This document shows positions 34,393 to 44,000 of a stretch of DNA of 49,143 nucleotides, one piece after another. The stretch is taken from NCBI GenBank assembly GCA_947594845.1, contig CANQEI010000009.1, positions 1-49,143 on the forward strand, in the 5' to 3' direction. Made by a program: the position numbers and the translations under genes. The notes beneath the pieces are model-generated. The model saw only the letters and a program-made list of their open reading frames with translations, had not been told where the DNA came from and searched no databases. The DNA is from an uncultured Clostridia bacterium (GTDB lineage: Bacteria > Bacillota > Clostridia > TANB77 > CAG-508). Numbering within the stretch: position 1 is the stretch's first letter; each line of letters starts with the position of its first letter.

Positions 34393-35640
34393 ATGAAAGT
34401 TGTAATTATTGGTGGAGGACCAGCTGGTATGATTGCAGCAATAAGTGCTTCAAAAGCTGGAAATAATGTTGTTTTAATTGAAAAAAATAATCAACTAGGA
34501 AAAAAGATATTAATAACGGGCAAAGGTAGATGTAATATTACTAGTAGTTTAGATATTTCTGAATTTATTTCTAATGTGCCTGGAAATGGAAAATTTTTAT
34601 ATAGTGCATTTAAAAATTTTACTAATCAAGATATTATAAAAATTTTAAAACAAGAAGGTGTTTCTGTAAAAGAGGAAAGAGGAAATAGAATTTTCCCTGT
34701 AACTGACAAGGCGGAAGATGTAAGACATGCACTAGAAAAATTAGTAGAAAAAGCTGGAGTTGAAATAAAATTAAATTCTGAAGTGATTGATATATCTGTT
34801 GATGATGAAAACAAAGTTAATGGAGTTATTTTGAAAAATGGAAAAATAAATGCAGACAAAGTTATTCTAGCAACAGGAGGAAAAAGTTATCCACTTACAG
34901 GATCAACAGGTGATGGATATAATTGGGCTGAAAAGTTAGGTCATAATATAAAAGAAATTAGAGGTTCATTAGTACCACTTTTAGCTGATAAATCTATTTG
35001 TTCAAGACTTCAAGGATTGAGCTTAAGAAATGTTGGTATAGAATTTTTAGATACAGAAAATAACAAGAAAATTTATGAAGATTTTGGAGAGATGTTATTT
35101 ACTCACTTCGGAGTAAGTGGACCAACAATATTAAGTTCTTCTGCACATTTATTAAGATATAAAGATATTGATAAAAAAATTTCAGAAGGTAAGATATATT
35201 TAAAAATAGATTTAAAACCAGCATTATCAAAGAAACAACTAGATGCTAGAATTTTGAGAGATTTTAGTGAATTAAAGAATAAACAATTTAAAAATTCATT
35301 AGATAAATTACTTCCTAAAAAAATGATAGATGTAATAGTTGATTTGTCTAAAATTAATCCCAATAAAGCTGTTAATGAAATAACAAGAGAAGAAAGAATG
35401 GTGTTAGTAGAATTACTAAAAAATTTAAAAATTAAAATTAATGGATTTAGACCTGTAGAGGAAGCAATTATTACAGCAGGTGGAGTTAGTACAAAGGAAA
35501 TAAATCCTAAAAGCATGGAATCAAAAATTGTAAAGGGTTTATTTTTTGCTGGTGAAATAATTGATGTTGATGCCTACACAGGAGGATTTAATCTTCAAAT
35601 TGCTTATTCAACTGGATATACGGCAGGATTAAATAATTAA
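34393..35640 (+). CDS. HI0933/BaiN-family FAD-dependent oxidoreductase
   Basis: A 415-residue flavoprotein: the dinucleotide-binding VVIIGGGPAGMIAAISASKAG at the N-terminus, then GKKILITGKGRCNITSS, then LATGGKSYPLTGSTGDGY, and the C-terminal FAD segment VKGLFFAGEIIDVDAYTGGFNLQIAYSTG. The family includes YhiN and the BaiN bile acid reductase, but most members have no known substrate. No other bai genes are present, so a bile acid role is not supported beyond the family name. It starts two bases after the nucleosidase stop, within the same operon. Confidence 0.88.
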   Translation: MKVVIIGGGPAGMIAAISASKAGNNVVLIEKNNQLGKKILITGKGRCNITSSLDISEFISNVPGNGKFLYSAFKNFTNQDIIKILKQEGVSVKEERGNRIFPVTDKAEDVRHALEKLVEKAGVEIKLNSEVIDISVDDENKVNGVILKNGKINADKVILATGGKSYPLTGSTGDGYNWAEKLGHNIKEIRGSLVPLLADKSICSRLQGLSLRNVGIEFLDTENNKKIYEDFGEMLFTHFGVSGPTILSSSAHLLRYKDIDKKISEGKIYLKIDLKPALSKKQLDARILRDFSELKNKQFKNSLDKLLPKKMIDVIVDLSKINPNKAVNEITREERMVLVELLKNLKIKINGFRPVEEAIITAGGVSTKEINPKSMESKIVKGLFFAGEIIDVDAYTGGFNLQIAYSTGYTAGLNN

Positions 35641-35660
35641 TAGATATATAGGAGATAATA

Positions 35661-36281
35661 ATGTTTGAAACAGTTTTAAATCCAGCATCTGCTGAAATTG
35701 TTGAGAAAAAGTCAAAATTTATAGCTAATATTTATCATGTGGAAAGTGTGGATGAAGCAGAAGAAATTCTTAGGCAATTGAGGAAAAAATATCATGATGC
35801 ACGACATAATTGTTATGCGTATAAAATTGTAAAAGATGATATTTCGAGGGCAAGTGATGATGGAGAACCATCTGGTACAGCTGGTGTACCAATGTTAAAT
35901 ATATTAAATGGTAGAGAGCTTTCAAATATTTTAATAGTTGTTACAAGATATTTTGGTGGTATTTTATTAGGAACAGGTGGATTAGTTAGGGCATATTCGA
36001 AGGCATTAAACACAGTGATAGAAAAATCTGAGTTAGTTAAGCAAGAATTAGGGCTAGAAATGAAATTTTATGCAGAATATAAAGATTTAGAAGAAATTAG
36101 ATATCAAATGAAAAATAGGGGAATAGAAATAACAAATTTAATTTATGATGAAAAAATAGAAGTAACAGTAGTAGGAAGTAAAGAAAAAATAGAAAAAATA
36201 AAAGGAGAAAAAATATCTGATAGAATTGTGTTGGATAATATTATTCAGATTCAAGAAAAATATGTATTTGTAGTAGATTAA
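35661..36281 (+). CDS. YigZ family (UPF0029/IMPACT-type) protein
   Basis: A 206-residue protein with the UPF0029 N-terminal domain: KKSKFIANIYHVESVDEAEEIL, then the signature HDARHNCYAYKI, RASDDGEPSGTAGVPML and VTRYFGGILLGTGGLVRAY. A small C-terminal DUF1949-type ferredoxin-like domain follows from about 135. YigZ/IMPACT proteins are related to a translation-regulatory fold, but the bacterial function is not established. AGGAG lies eight bases before the ATG. It is the last gene of the 32394-36281 run. Confidence 0.93.
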   Translation: MFETVLNPASAEIVEKKSKFIANIYHVESVDEAEEILRQLRKKYHDARHNCYAYKIVKDDISRASDDGEPSGTAGVPMLNILNGRELSNILIVVTRYFGGILLGTGGLVRAYSKALNTVIEKSELVKQELGLEMKFYAEYKDLEEIRYQMKNRGIEITNLIYDEKIEVTVVGSKEKIEKIKGEKISDRIVLDNIIQIQEKYVFVVD

Positions 36282-36349
36282 AAAACATATTGGAAAAAAT
36301 TAGAAAAAATTCACGTAAGACTATAGAAAAACGGTGACTAGGAATTTAT

Positions 36350-36382
36350 AATTAAAAATGTAAAAAATTTACAATTTTAATT
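36350..36382 (+). other. Hairpin in the spo0A leader
   Basis: AATTAAAAATGTAAA (36350-36364) pairs with TTTACAATTTTAATT (36368-36382), 14 of 15 bp, with a three-base loop, ending four bases before AAAGGAG of spo0A. It could terminate the preceding operon or modulate spo0A translation. The T-tract is short, so assignment is open. Confidence 0.5.
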
Positions 36383-36398
36383 TTGAAAGGAGAAAAAC

Positions 36399-37208
36399 GT
36401 GAAAGAAAAAATTAAAGTGCTTATTGCAGATGATAATATGGAATTTGCAATAACACTAAAAAAGTGTTTTGACATGAAAGAAAATATGGAGGTTATTGAT
36501 ATTGCAAGAGATGGAAATGAGGCTTTTGAAAAAATAGTAAAATATTCTCCGGATGTGGTTTTATTAGATGTAATTATGCCACACTTAGATGGAATTGGAG
36601 TATTAGAAAAATTAAACAAAGCTCATTTGGAGAAGAATCCATTTTGTGTTATGATATCAGCAGTTGGACAAGATAAAGTTACAAGACAAGCAATTAATTT
36701 AGGTGCACAATATTATGTTGTTAAACCTTTTGATATAGAAGTATTAGTTAAAAGAATAGAAGAATTACAAAATTACCATTTGCCAGAGAAAAATAATAAT
36801 TTTATAATAAAGGAGGCAAAATCAAATTACATAGAGGTTTCTGATTATAAAGAAGATAATTTAGAAGCACTGGTTACAAATATTATTCATGAAGTTGGTG
36901 TTCCAGCGCATATAAAAGGTTATCAATATTTAAGAGAAGCAATTATGATGGTTGTTGAAAATATTGATATGATTAATCAAATAACTAAACAATTATATCC
37001 AGAAATTGCACATAAGTATAAAACTACTTCAAGTAGAGTTGAAAGAGCAATTAGGCATGCTATTGAAGTTGCTTGGGGTAGAGGTAAGCTTGATGTTATG
37101 GAAAATATTTTTGGTTATACAGTAGATAGCAATAAAGGAAAACCTACTAATAGTGAATTTATTGCTATGATAGCTGATAAGTTAAGACTTGAACTTAAAA
37201 CTGCATAA
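36399..37208 (+). CDS. spo0A: Sporulation master regulator Spo0A
   Basis: A response regulator of 269 residues. Receiver domain 1-125: Asp11-Asp12 acidic pair, phosphoacceptor Asp57 in VLLDVIMP, and the Lys of VVKPF. The Spo0A-specific effector domain (about 150-268) has [21 protein letters not shown], the recognition helix [18 protein letters not shown], and [17 protein letters not shown], nearly identical to Bacillus and Clostridium. GTG start at 36399, six bases after AAAGGAG, as often in this gene. It controls entry into sporulation and indicates a spore-forming lineage. No clear 0A box was found in the 117-base leader. Confidence 0.97.
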   Translation: MKEKIKVLIADDNMEFAITLKKCFDMKENMEVIDIARDGNEAFEKIVKYSPDVVLLDVIMPHLDGIGVLEKLNKAHLEKNPFCVMISAVGQDKVTRQAINLGAQYYVVKPFDIEVLVKRIEELQNYHLPEKNNNFIIKEAKSNYIEVSDYKEDNLEALVTNIIHEVGVPAHIKGYQYLREAIMMVVENIDMINQITKQLYPEIAHKYKTTSSRVERAIRHAIEVAWGRGKLDVMENIFGYTVDSNKGKPTNSEFIAMIADKLRLELKTA

Positions 37209-37213
37209 AAGAT

Positions 37214-37254
37214 AAAACTCCTATTTTTTAGATTGGTAAAAAAATAGGAGTTTT
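37214..37254 (+). terminator. Terminator of spo0A
   Basis: AAAACTCCTATTTTTT (37214-37229) pairs perfectly with AAAAAATAGGAGTTTT (37239-37254) around a nine-base loop, followed by a short T-rich stretch. Confidence 0.85.
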
Positions 37255-37272
37255 GTAATTTTTAGCAAAATA

Positions 37273-37301
37273 TTGTAAATAATAGTTTTTTTAAATATAA
37301 T
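37273..37301 (+). promoter_or_regulatory. Promoter of deoD
   Basis: TTGTAA (37273-37278), 17 bp and TATAAT (37296-37301), about 35 bases before the ATG at 37335. Confidence 0.65.
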
Positions 37302-37334
37302 ATTAACAATGATATTATATGATAGGAGGATTTT

Positions 37335-38054
37335 ATGACTGTACATAATGAAGCTAAAAAGGAAGATATTGCTAGTGTTGTTATAATGCCAGGAGATCCA
37401 TTAAGAGCAAAATATATTGCTGAAAATTTTTTAAAAAATTATAAATTAGTAAATCAAGTCAGAGGAATGTTTGCATATACTGGGGAATACGAAGGGAAAA
37501 GAGTTACAGTAATGGCATCTGGCATGGGAATGCCAAGCATGGGAATTTATTGCTATGAACTATATAAATTTTATGATGTAAACACGATTATTAGAGTAGG
37601 TTCTTGTGGAGTTTATACAGATAAATTAGATTTATTAGATACAATACTAGTAAATGGAAGTTATACATTAGGAAATTTTGCGAATAACTTTGCAAATGAA
37701 GATGTTCATTTTGTGAATGCAAATAAACTATTAAATGAAAAAATAGAAATGGTTGCTAAAAATAATAATATAAATTTGAAAAAAGCTAATATTGCCTGTA
37801 CAGAATGTTTTGATCCATATATAGAGGATATACAGTCTTTGTTAGAAAAATTTCCAAAAGAAAAAAATATTGTTGGAGCGGAAATGGAATCATTTTCTTT
37901 ATTATATATTGCTCAAAAACTTAATAAAGAAGCTGCATGCCTTCTAACTGTAGTGGATTCTGTTACTGATAAAAAGTCATTGTCTGCCGAAATAAGACAA
38001 AAAACATTAAATAATATGATAAAAATTGCGTTGGATACTATTATTTTAAAATAA
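37335..38054 (+). CDS. deoD: Purine nucleoside phosphorylase, DeoD type
   Basis: A 239-residue hexameric-type PNP that splits purine (deoxy)nucleosides with phosphate. Family motifs are VVIMPGDPLRAKYIAENFL, TVMASGMGMPSMGIYCYEL, IIRVGSCG, NIVGAEMESFSLLYIA, and the late VVDSVTDKKSLSAEIRQ, where E. coli has VSDH. The loop around the catalytic Asp is slightly changed, but Asp is retained. ATAGGAGG lies seven bases before the ATG. The gene is monocistronic, between the spo0A terminator and the promoter at 38069. Confidence 0.94.
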   Translation: MTVHNEAKKEDIASVVIMPGDPLRAKYIAENFLKNYKLVNQVRGMFAYTGEYEGKRVTVMASGMGMPSMGIYCYELYKFYDVNTIIRVGSCGVYTDKLDLLDTILVNGSYTLGNFANNFANEDVHFVNANKLLNEKIEMVAKNNNINLKKANIACTECFDPYIEDIQSLLEKFPKEKNIVGAEMESFSLLYIAQKLNKEAACLLTVVDSVTDKKSLSAEIRQKTLNNMIKIALDTIILK

Positions 38055-38068
38055 AGTTGACATAAATG

Positions 38069-38097
38069 TTGAAAAAATGTACTTATTATGCTATAAT
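38069..38097 (+). promoter_or_regulatory. Promoter upstream of the NDAESI-repeat gene and trmFO
   Basis: TTGAAA (38069-38074), 17 bp and TATAAT (38092-38097), with TG one base upstream of the -10 (extended -10). A perfect TTGACA also occurs at 38057-38062 but is 29 bp from this -10. Confidence 0.72.
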
Positions 38098-38145
38098 GGT
38101 TTTGATATGCGGAAAAAAATAGAAAGTATATTAGGAGGTCCGTAA

Positions 38146-39588
38146 ATGGAAGAAGATATCGAAAAAGTGATAGCTCGAATAGAAGAAATTAATAGAGAAA
38201 TTTTAACTTATGATGAGACAAATGATGCAGAATCAATAAAAAGAACAAAATTATATGTTGAAAAATTTAATTTGCAAAGAAAATTAAATGAGCATCTTCA
38301 AAAAACAGCAACAGAAGAGAGACAAGCTAGAAATAGAAAAGCTGCAGAAATAAGAGATATGATTTTACAAATCAACGATGAATTAGAGACATATGATGAA
38401 CACAATGATGCTGAGTCAATAAAAAGAACAGAATTAGGAATTAAAAAATATAATTTACAAAAAGAGTTAAAACAACTAATTGCAGATGGTGCTGAACTTT
38501 ATTGGGGAAATGATTCAGAAAGAGATGGAGAAGAGCAAGCTCCAAAAGGAGAAGAAAAACCAGCTGAAGAAGAACCAGCTCCAAAAGGAGAAGAGAAACC
38601 AGCTGAAGAAGAACCAGCTCCAAAAGGAAAAGAGAAACCAGCTGAAGAAGAACCAGCTCCAAAAGGAGAAGAAAAACCAGCTGAAGAAGAACCAGCTCCA
38701 AAAGGAGAAGAAAAGCCAGCTGAAGAAGAACCAGCTCCAAAAGGAGAAGAAGGACCAGCTGAAGGTGAACAAGCTCCAAAAGAAAAACAAACTCACGAAG
38801 AAGAAAAAACTGGTGTAGCTAAGTTAGGTTTTTTCAAGAGATTAGCTTTAAGTGTAGTATTAGTTATCAAAAAGTTATGTAAAAAAGATGGAAAAATGGC
38901 AGAAATTTTGACAGGATGGGAAAATAAGATAAAAGATTCAGCAATACCACTACCTGTTGGTGATGAAGGAAAACAAGTAGATGAAGCAGAAAAAGAGGCT
39001 GAATCTGAAAGTAGTCGAAAGCCAGAGAAAAAAGAAGAATCATCTTTAACTCCAGAGGAACAAGAACGTATTGAAGCAGAACAAAGAAGAGAACAAGAAA
39101 GAAAAGCGATTGCAGATTTTGAAAGACCTCGTTCAGAACAAGAAGAAGGACTTTCATTACCTATATGGAGAATTATGGATAATGAATGGCTTAGTGAAAA
39201 ATTAAATGAGGCTGGAGAAAATGATTGGATAACTCAAAGAAAAGCTGCTATTGAGAGACAAGCAGCTGAAAGAAAATTATCTGAAGAAAAAGCAGCTAAA
39301 ATGATTGAGATTAGAAATATACCTAGAATAGATGGTAAAACTGATGCTGAAAGTGTAATTATAAATACTCTTAGAATAAGTATATTAAAAGCGGCTCATA
39401 GAAGGGGAATAGATCTTATTAACCCTGAAGATGGTCAAAGAAGATCATTAGAAAGCATTTATTCTGATTTAGAAATTGAAATTGCAAAGGAAAGAACAGA
39501 AGAGGTTTCTAGACAAGCTGCAGAAGGAAAAGCTAAAGGAAAACAAGAAGAAGTACAAGAGGAAAAAGATGGAGAAGATAGAGAGTAA
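38146..39588 (+). CDS. Low-complexity NDAESI-motif protein with PAPKGEE tandem repeats
   Basis: Function not recognised. The protein has 480 residues and no signal peptide. Residues 8-50 and 65-110 are two copies of a coiled-coil module around TYDExNDAESIKRT, followed by xxNLQxxL. Residues about 130-215 are six tandem 13-residue units (EEPAPKGEEKPAE). Next comes an amphipathic or hydrophobic stretch, KLGFFKRLALSVVLVIKKLC, then a highly charged helical C-terminal half with TDAESVIINTLRISILKAA near 405. The same NDAESI module occurs in the large protein at 41008. Strong AGGAGG ribosome binding site and its own promoter. Its last 20 bases overlap the start of trmFO. Confidence 0.75.
   Translation: MEEDIEKVIARIEEINREILTYDETNDAESIKRTKLYVEKFNLQRKLNEHLQKTATEERQARNRKAAEIRDMILQINDELETYDEHNDAESIKRTELGIKKYNLQKELKQLIADGAELYWGNDSERDGEEQAPKGEEKPAEEEPAPKGEEKPAEEEPAPKGKEKPAEEEPAPKGEEKPAEEEPAPKGEEKPAEEEPAPKGEEGPAEGEQAPKEKQTHEEEKTGVAKLGFFKRLALSVVLVIKKLCKKDGKMAEILTGWENKIKDSAIPLPVGDEGKQVDEAEKEAESESSRKPEKKEESSLTPEEQERIEAEQRREQERKAIADFERPRSEQEEGLSLPIWRIMDNEWLSEKLNEAGENDWITQRKAAIERQAAERKLSEEKAAKMIEIRNIPRIDGKTDAESVIINTLRISILKAAHRRGIDLINPEDGQRRSLESIYSDLEIEIAKERTEEVSRQAAEGKAKGKQEEVQEEKDGEDRE
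38533..38790 (+). repeat. In-frame 39-bp tandem repeat, about six units
   Basis: Each unit encodes EEPAPKGEEKPAE. Units differ by only a few bases (for example GGAAAA for GGAGAA in one), so recent expansion by slippage or recombination is likely. Antisense and shifted frames through it are open only because of the repeat. Confidence 0.9.
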
Positions 39589-40885
39589 TGAAAATAGTTT
39601 TGTAAATATAATTGGTGGCGGTCTGGCAGGATGCGAGGCTGCCTACCAAATTGCAAAAAATGGAATAAAAGTAAAACTATATGAAATGAAACCTGTAAAA
39701 TTTTCTCCTGCACATAGCAATTCTAATTTAGCAGAAATCGTATGTAGCAATTCTTTTAAATCAAACTTGATTACAAATGCATGTGGACTTTTAAAACAAG
39801 AATTGAGAATGCTAGATTCACTGTTAATAAAGATTGCTGATGATACTGCAGTCCCTGCTGGACAAGCTTTAGCAGTTGACAGGGAAGAATTTTCTGAAAA
39901 AGTTACAAAAGAAATTAAGGATAATTATAATATTGAAGTTATTAATAAGGAAGTAACAGAAATTCCAGAAAATGAATTTACTATTATTGCTACCGGACCA
40001 CTAACTTCGGACAAGTTGTCTAAAAATATTTCAAAATTAATTGGAAATGAACAATTACATTTTTTTGATGCAGCTGCACCAATATTAGAAAAGAAATCAA
40101 TAGATATGGATATTGCTTTTATTGGTGATAGATATGGAAAAGGAAATGATGATTATATCAATTTACCAATGGAAAAAGACGAATATGAAAACTTTTGGAA
40201 AGAATTAGTAAATGCAGAAGTTGCAGAATTACATGATTTCGAAAAAAAAGAAATTTTTGAAGGTTGTATGCCTATTGAAGTTATGGCGAAAAGAGGTATT
40301 GATACATTAAGATTTGGACCATTAAAGCCAGTTGGGTTTATTAATCCTCATACTGGAAAAAGGCCATATGCAATAGTTCAATTAAGACAAGATAATGTAC
40401 AAGGCTCATTGTACAACATAGTTGGCTTCCAAACTAATTTAAAATTTAATGAACAAAAGAGAGTTTTTTCTATGATTCCTGGATTGGAAAAAGCAGAATT
40501 CCAAAAATTTGGGGTTATGCATAGAAATACTTTTATTAATTCACCAAAGATATTAAATGAGATATTTCAAATGAAAAAGAACAAAAAAATATTTTTCGCA
40601 GGGCAAATAACTGGTGTAGAGGGATATGTTGAATCCATTGCTTCAGGTTTGCTTGCAGGAATCAATGTAGTAAATTATATAAAAAAGGAGGAAAAATTTA
40701 TACAACCTAGCGAAACTATGCTAGGAGCATTAACTAAATATATATCTACTGAAAATGAAAATTTTCAACCAATGAATGCTAATTTTGGTATACTTCCACA
40801 ACTAGATTTAAGAATAAAGGATAAAAAAGAAAGATACAAAAAATTGTCGGAAGTTGCGTTGGAAAAGATAAGATTATTAAAATAA
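39569..40885 (+). CDS. trmFO: tRNA (uracil-5-)-methyltransferase, folate/FAD-dependent (TrmFO)
   Basis: TrmFO methylates U54 in the T-loop of tRNA using methylenetetrahydrofolate and FADH2. FAD-binding VNIIGGGLAGCEAAYQIAKNG opens the protein. EMKPVKFSPAH, LAEIVCSNSFKS (with the conserved Cys of CSNS) and PAGQALAVDREEFS follow. Later blocks are CMPIEVMAKRGIDTLRFGPLKPVG and GQITGVEGYVESIASGLLAG. ATG 39569, six bases after AGAGG, gives a normal length of 438 residues; the frame is open further upstream only through the preceding gene. It overlaps that gene by 20 bases, so the two are probably translated from one mRNA. Confidence 0.96.
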   Translation: MEKIESNENSFVNIIGGGLAGCEAAYQIAKNGIKVKLYEMKPVKFSPAHSNSNLAEIVCSNSFKSNLITNACGLLKQELRMLDSLLIKIADDTAVPAGQALAVDREEFSEKVTKEIKDNYNIEVINKEVTEIPENEFTIIATGPLTSDKLSKNISKLIGNEQLHFFDAAAPILEKKSIDMDIAFIGDRYGKGNDDYINLPMEKDEYENFWKELVNAEVAELHDFEKKEIFEGCMPIEVMAKRGIDTLRFGPLKPVGFINPHTGKRPYAIVQLRQDNVQGSLYNIVGFQTNLKFNEQKRVFSMIPGLEKAEFQKFGVMHRNTFINSPKILNEIFQMKKNKKIFFAGQITGVEGYVESIASGLLAGINVVNYIKKEEKFIQPSETMLGALTKYISTENENFQPMNANFGILPQLDLRIKDKKERYKKLSEVALEKIRLLK

Positions 40886-40916
40886 TACATTTATATATTT
40901 TTTGTATTATTTTTTC
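40880..40916 (+). terminator. Terminator overlapping the trmFO stop codon
   Basis: AAATAATACA (40880-40889) pairs with TGTATTATTT (40903-40912) across 13 bases, followed by TTTT. The stop codon TAA is in the left arm. Confidence 0.68.
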
Positions 40917-40926
40917 ATTACAGCTA

Positions 40927-40955
40927 TTGTCTAAAAATGTTGTACTATGTAAAAT
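40927..40955 (+). promoter_or_regulatory. Candidate promoter of the large Pro-Asp-Pro-Gly repeat gene
   Basis: TTGTCT (40927-40932), 17 bp and TAAAAT (40950-40955), about 50 bases before the ATG at 41008, which has TTGGAGGAAG in front. Confidence 0.55.
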
Positions 40956-41007
40956 AAAAGTAGATATTATATTTTAGAATGCGTGTATTGTAAATTGGAG
41001 GAAGAAT

Positions 41008-44000
41008 ATGGATAGTGATTTAGATTACTTGCAACAACAGTTACGAAGATTAGGAGGAACGGAAGGTAACAGAGGACAAATTGATTTAAAGAGAGAGGAA
41101 ATTACTGCTTTTTTAGCAGGTAGAGATCCACAAACTCTTACAGATGATGATAGGGAAGCTTATAATAATTTAATGGAGGAATTAGACCTACTTAATACTA
41201 AAAGACAAGAATTACAAGATTTAGTAGATAACTATGATTTATTAACATCTGAAGAAGCTAGGAGCCAAGAACTAGAAAAAATAGATGATATAATAAGAGC
41301 TCGTGAGGAAATAGGTTCAGTAAATCAGAATAGAGAAAACTTTATGCAATCATTAAGAATTGGATCAGCAGGAAGTGCAAGATATACTGGAGAAATCAGA
41401 ATGAGAGCTAATGTTGATATGACAATTGCTGTTGCAAGACAAATAGCAAGACGAAATGGAACTCCAGCAAATGTAAATATTAACACTGTTGGACGAAGAA
41501 CCTCAACAGGAGATCCTCTTGAAGCAACAAAACAAATTATAACTCTTCAAAGTTTAGCTAATCAAGATGGACTTACTACTGAACAAAGAAGAACAATTAC
41601 TGCGTTGTTAAGTCAGTTTACAAGATTACAAGGAGAATATTATAATGTTCAAGAGCCATCTAGAGAACCAGGACCAGCTATAACGCCAGATCCAGATCCA
41701 GGTAGAACGCCAGATCCAGAGCCAGGTAGAACACCAGATCCAGATCCAGGTAGAACGCCAGATCCAGAGCCAGGTAGAACACCAGATCCAGATCCAGGTA
41801 GAACACCAGATCCAACACCAGATAGGGAAAATGTTGAAATTATTGATAAAGATGAGATAAGAACTAGAATTTGGGCTTATCAGAATGGAAATACGCCTGA
41901 AAATGAAGCTGAAATAGTAAGATTACGTGACGAAATTCTTCAAATAATAGAAGAAAGAGCTGCTAGAAATCCAGATGGATCTTTTAGACATGATGATAAT
42001 GGTAATTTTATTTTACAAGAAGGGCCAATAAATGACATAATGCAAAGAAGAATGGCATTATTTAGAGCTGCTGAAGGTAGAGGAACTATTGAAATTTCTC
42101 AAAGAGAAAGAGATGTATTACCTGTTCTAAGAGAATTAGTAGCTTTAGAAAATGTTCCTGGAGTAGATACAGATGCTATTTATGCTTCAGAAGTGTTGAA
42201 TAGATTAGAAGAATATAGAAGACAATTAGAAGAATTGCAAAATGAAACAAATAGGAACCCAAGACTTGATGAGATAAGAAACAGAATGATCCAAATTAGA
42301 CAAGAAATGGAAACATATAATGAGCAAAATGATGCGGAGTCAATTAGAAGGACACAACTTGAAATTGAAAGAAGCAGATTACAAGATGAGTTTGATGAAT
42401 TGTGGAGTCAGCAAAGTAGTATAGATAATGGCAGGGAAATAGAGAGACTACAAAATATAATAGGCGAGTTAGAAGGATTATATGATAGAAGAAGAACAGT
42501 AGAAAGAGATAGACAAACACCAGATCCAGAACCAGGCAGAACACCAGATCCAGGCAGAACACCAGATCCAGGTAGAACACCAGATCCAGATCCAGGTAGA
42601 GCACCAGATCCAGATCCAGGTAGAGTACCAGATCCAGATCCAGGTAGAACGCCAGATCCAGATCCAGGTAGAACACCAGATCCAGGACCAGGCAAAACAC
42701 CAGACCCAGGACCAGGTATAACACCAGATCCAGGGCCAGGCAAAACACCAGACCCAGGACCAGGTATAACACCAGATCCAGGACCAGGCAAAACACCAGA
42801 CCCAGGACCAGGCAAAACACCAGATCCAGGACCAGGTAAAACACCAGATCCAGGACCAGGTAAAACACCAGATCCAGGACCAGGCAAAACACCAGATCCA
42901 GGACCAGGTAAAACGCCAGATCCAGGACCAGGCAAAACACCAGATCCAGGACCAGCACGTCAAAATCCAGGTTTACAGGATCCTTATAAAAGACATTGGG
43001 TTGAAATAATGGCTGATACTCAGACACAAACTTCTGGATCAGTAGCTCAATACTTGCATAATATGGGAAGAATAAGACCTTTCAGAATGGGATTGACAAT
43101 TTGGGCAGCTCCAATCAAGTTAGGAATGAAAGGTGTAGGTATGCTATTTGGAGATGCAGTTGCTGGCGTTCAAAGAAAACAAGATGAAATGGTAGAAATG
43201 ATTAGAAATTTACCTCCAGAAGAATTTGATACATTAGTTGATGGATTAACGGAAACAAATGTTAGACAATATAAGGTAAATGAAAATTACTTAGAAGCAG
43301 TTTTAACTGTATTAAGAGAAAGAGAAGCAGATGCAAAATCTGATGCTATAGAACGAGATAATCAAGTTCGTGCTGCACTTAATGAGGTAAGAGAAGAAAA
43401 AACTAGACTACAGACTGAACTTAATCAACCAGGATTAGATGATGTTACAAGAACAGATTTACAAATACAATTAGAACAACATAATGTAGCAGAGAATATA
43501 CTTAAAGCTCAACATGTTGAAGTATATGGAAGACAAGTACATTCTGATCAAAGAGTTACTGATTTGGAAAGAGCTATGATTGGAAAGAGTACTAGAAAAA
43601 TGAATATTAAAGGTTGGTTAGCAGGTTCTTTCAATCCAGATAACAGAGAATTGCATAGAGAAATGGCAGATCTTTATGAAGCAAGAAGAACAGCTATACA
43701 AAATGGCGATTTAGAAGGTTTAAATAGAGCTAACGAAGAAATAGAAAGACTAAAGAGGGATAATACTAGAGAGATAAGAGTATTACCTGGTACAAGATTT
43801 GATACAAGGGCTAGAATAAATAGAGGACTTCATACAGTTGAAGAAGCACATGTTAAACCTAGTGATGCAGATCAATCAAAAGGAAGAGAATTAGTAGCAA
43901 CAGTTATGGCTGCAGTTGCTGCTGCTGATATAGTAAGACATGCAACAACGAAAAATAATGATCTTCAACAACAAGTTGATAGTCATTTAGCACAACATAA

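Noticed and set aside
34393..35640. A bile acid 7-dehydroxylation (bai) pathway together with bsh
   Set aside because: Only the broad HI0933/BaiN family match is present; no baiB, CD, E, F or H homologue is nearby, and family members are common in bacteria without the pathway.
36282..36398. 0A box or sigma-H promoter in front of spo0A
   Set aside because: No TGTCGAA-like box is present. A CTAGGAATT resembling a sigma-H -35 lacks a matching GAAT -10 at the right distance.
38441..38818. Minus-strand and shifted-frame ORFs over the 39-bp repeats
   Set aside because: Leucine/phenylalanine-rich or lysine-rich artefacts of the repeat in other frames.
42516..42957. CRISPR-like regular repeats
   Set aside because: Units are 24 bp, contiguous with no unique spacers, and in frame within a protein-coding gene.
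42344..43027. Long minus-strand ORFs opposite the TPDPxPGx repeats
   Set aside because: They consist only of the translated antisense of the 24-bp repeats, with no start signals; the + frame has a ribosome binding site and continues on both sides.
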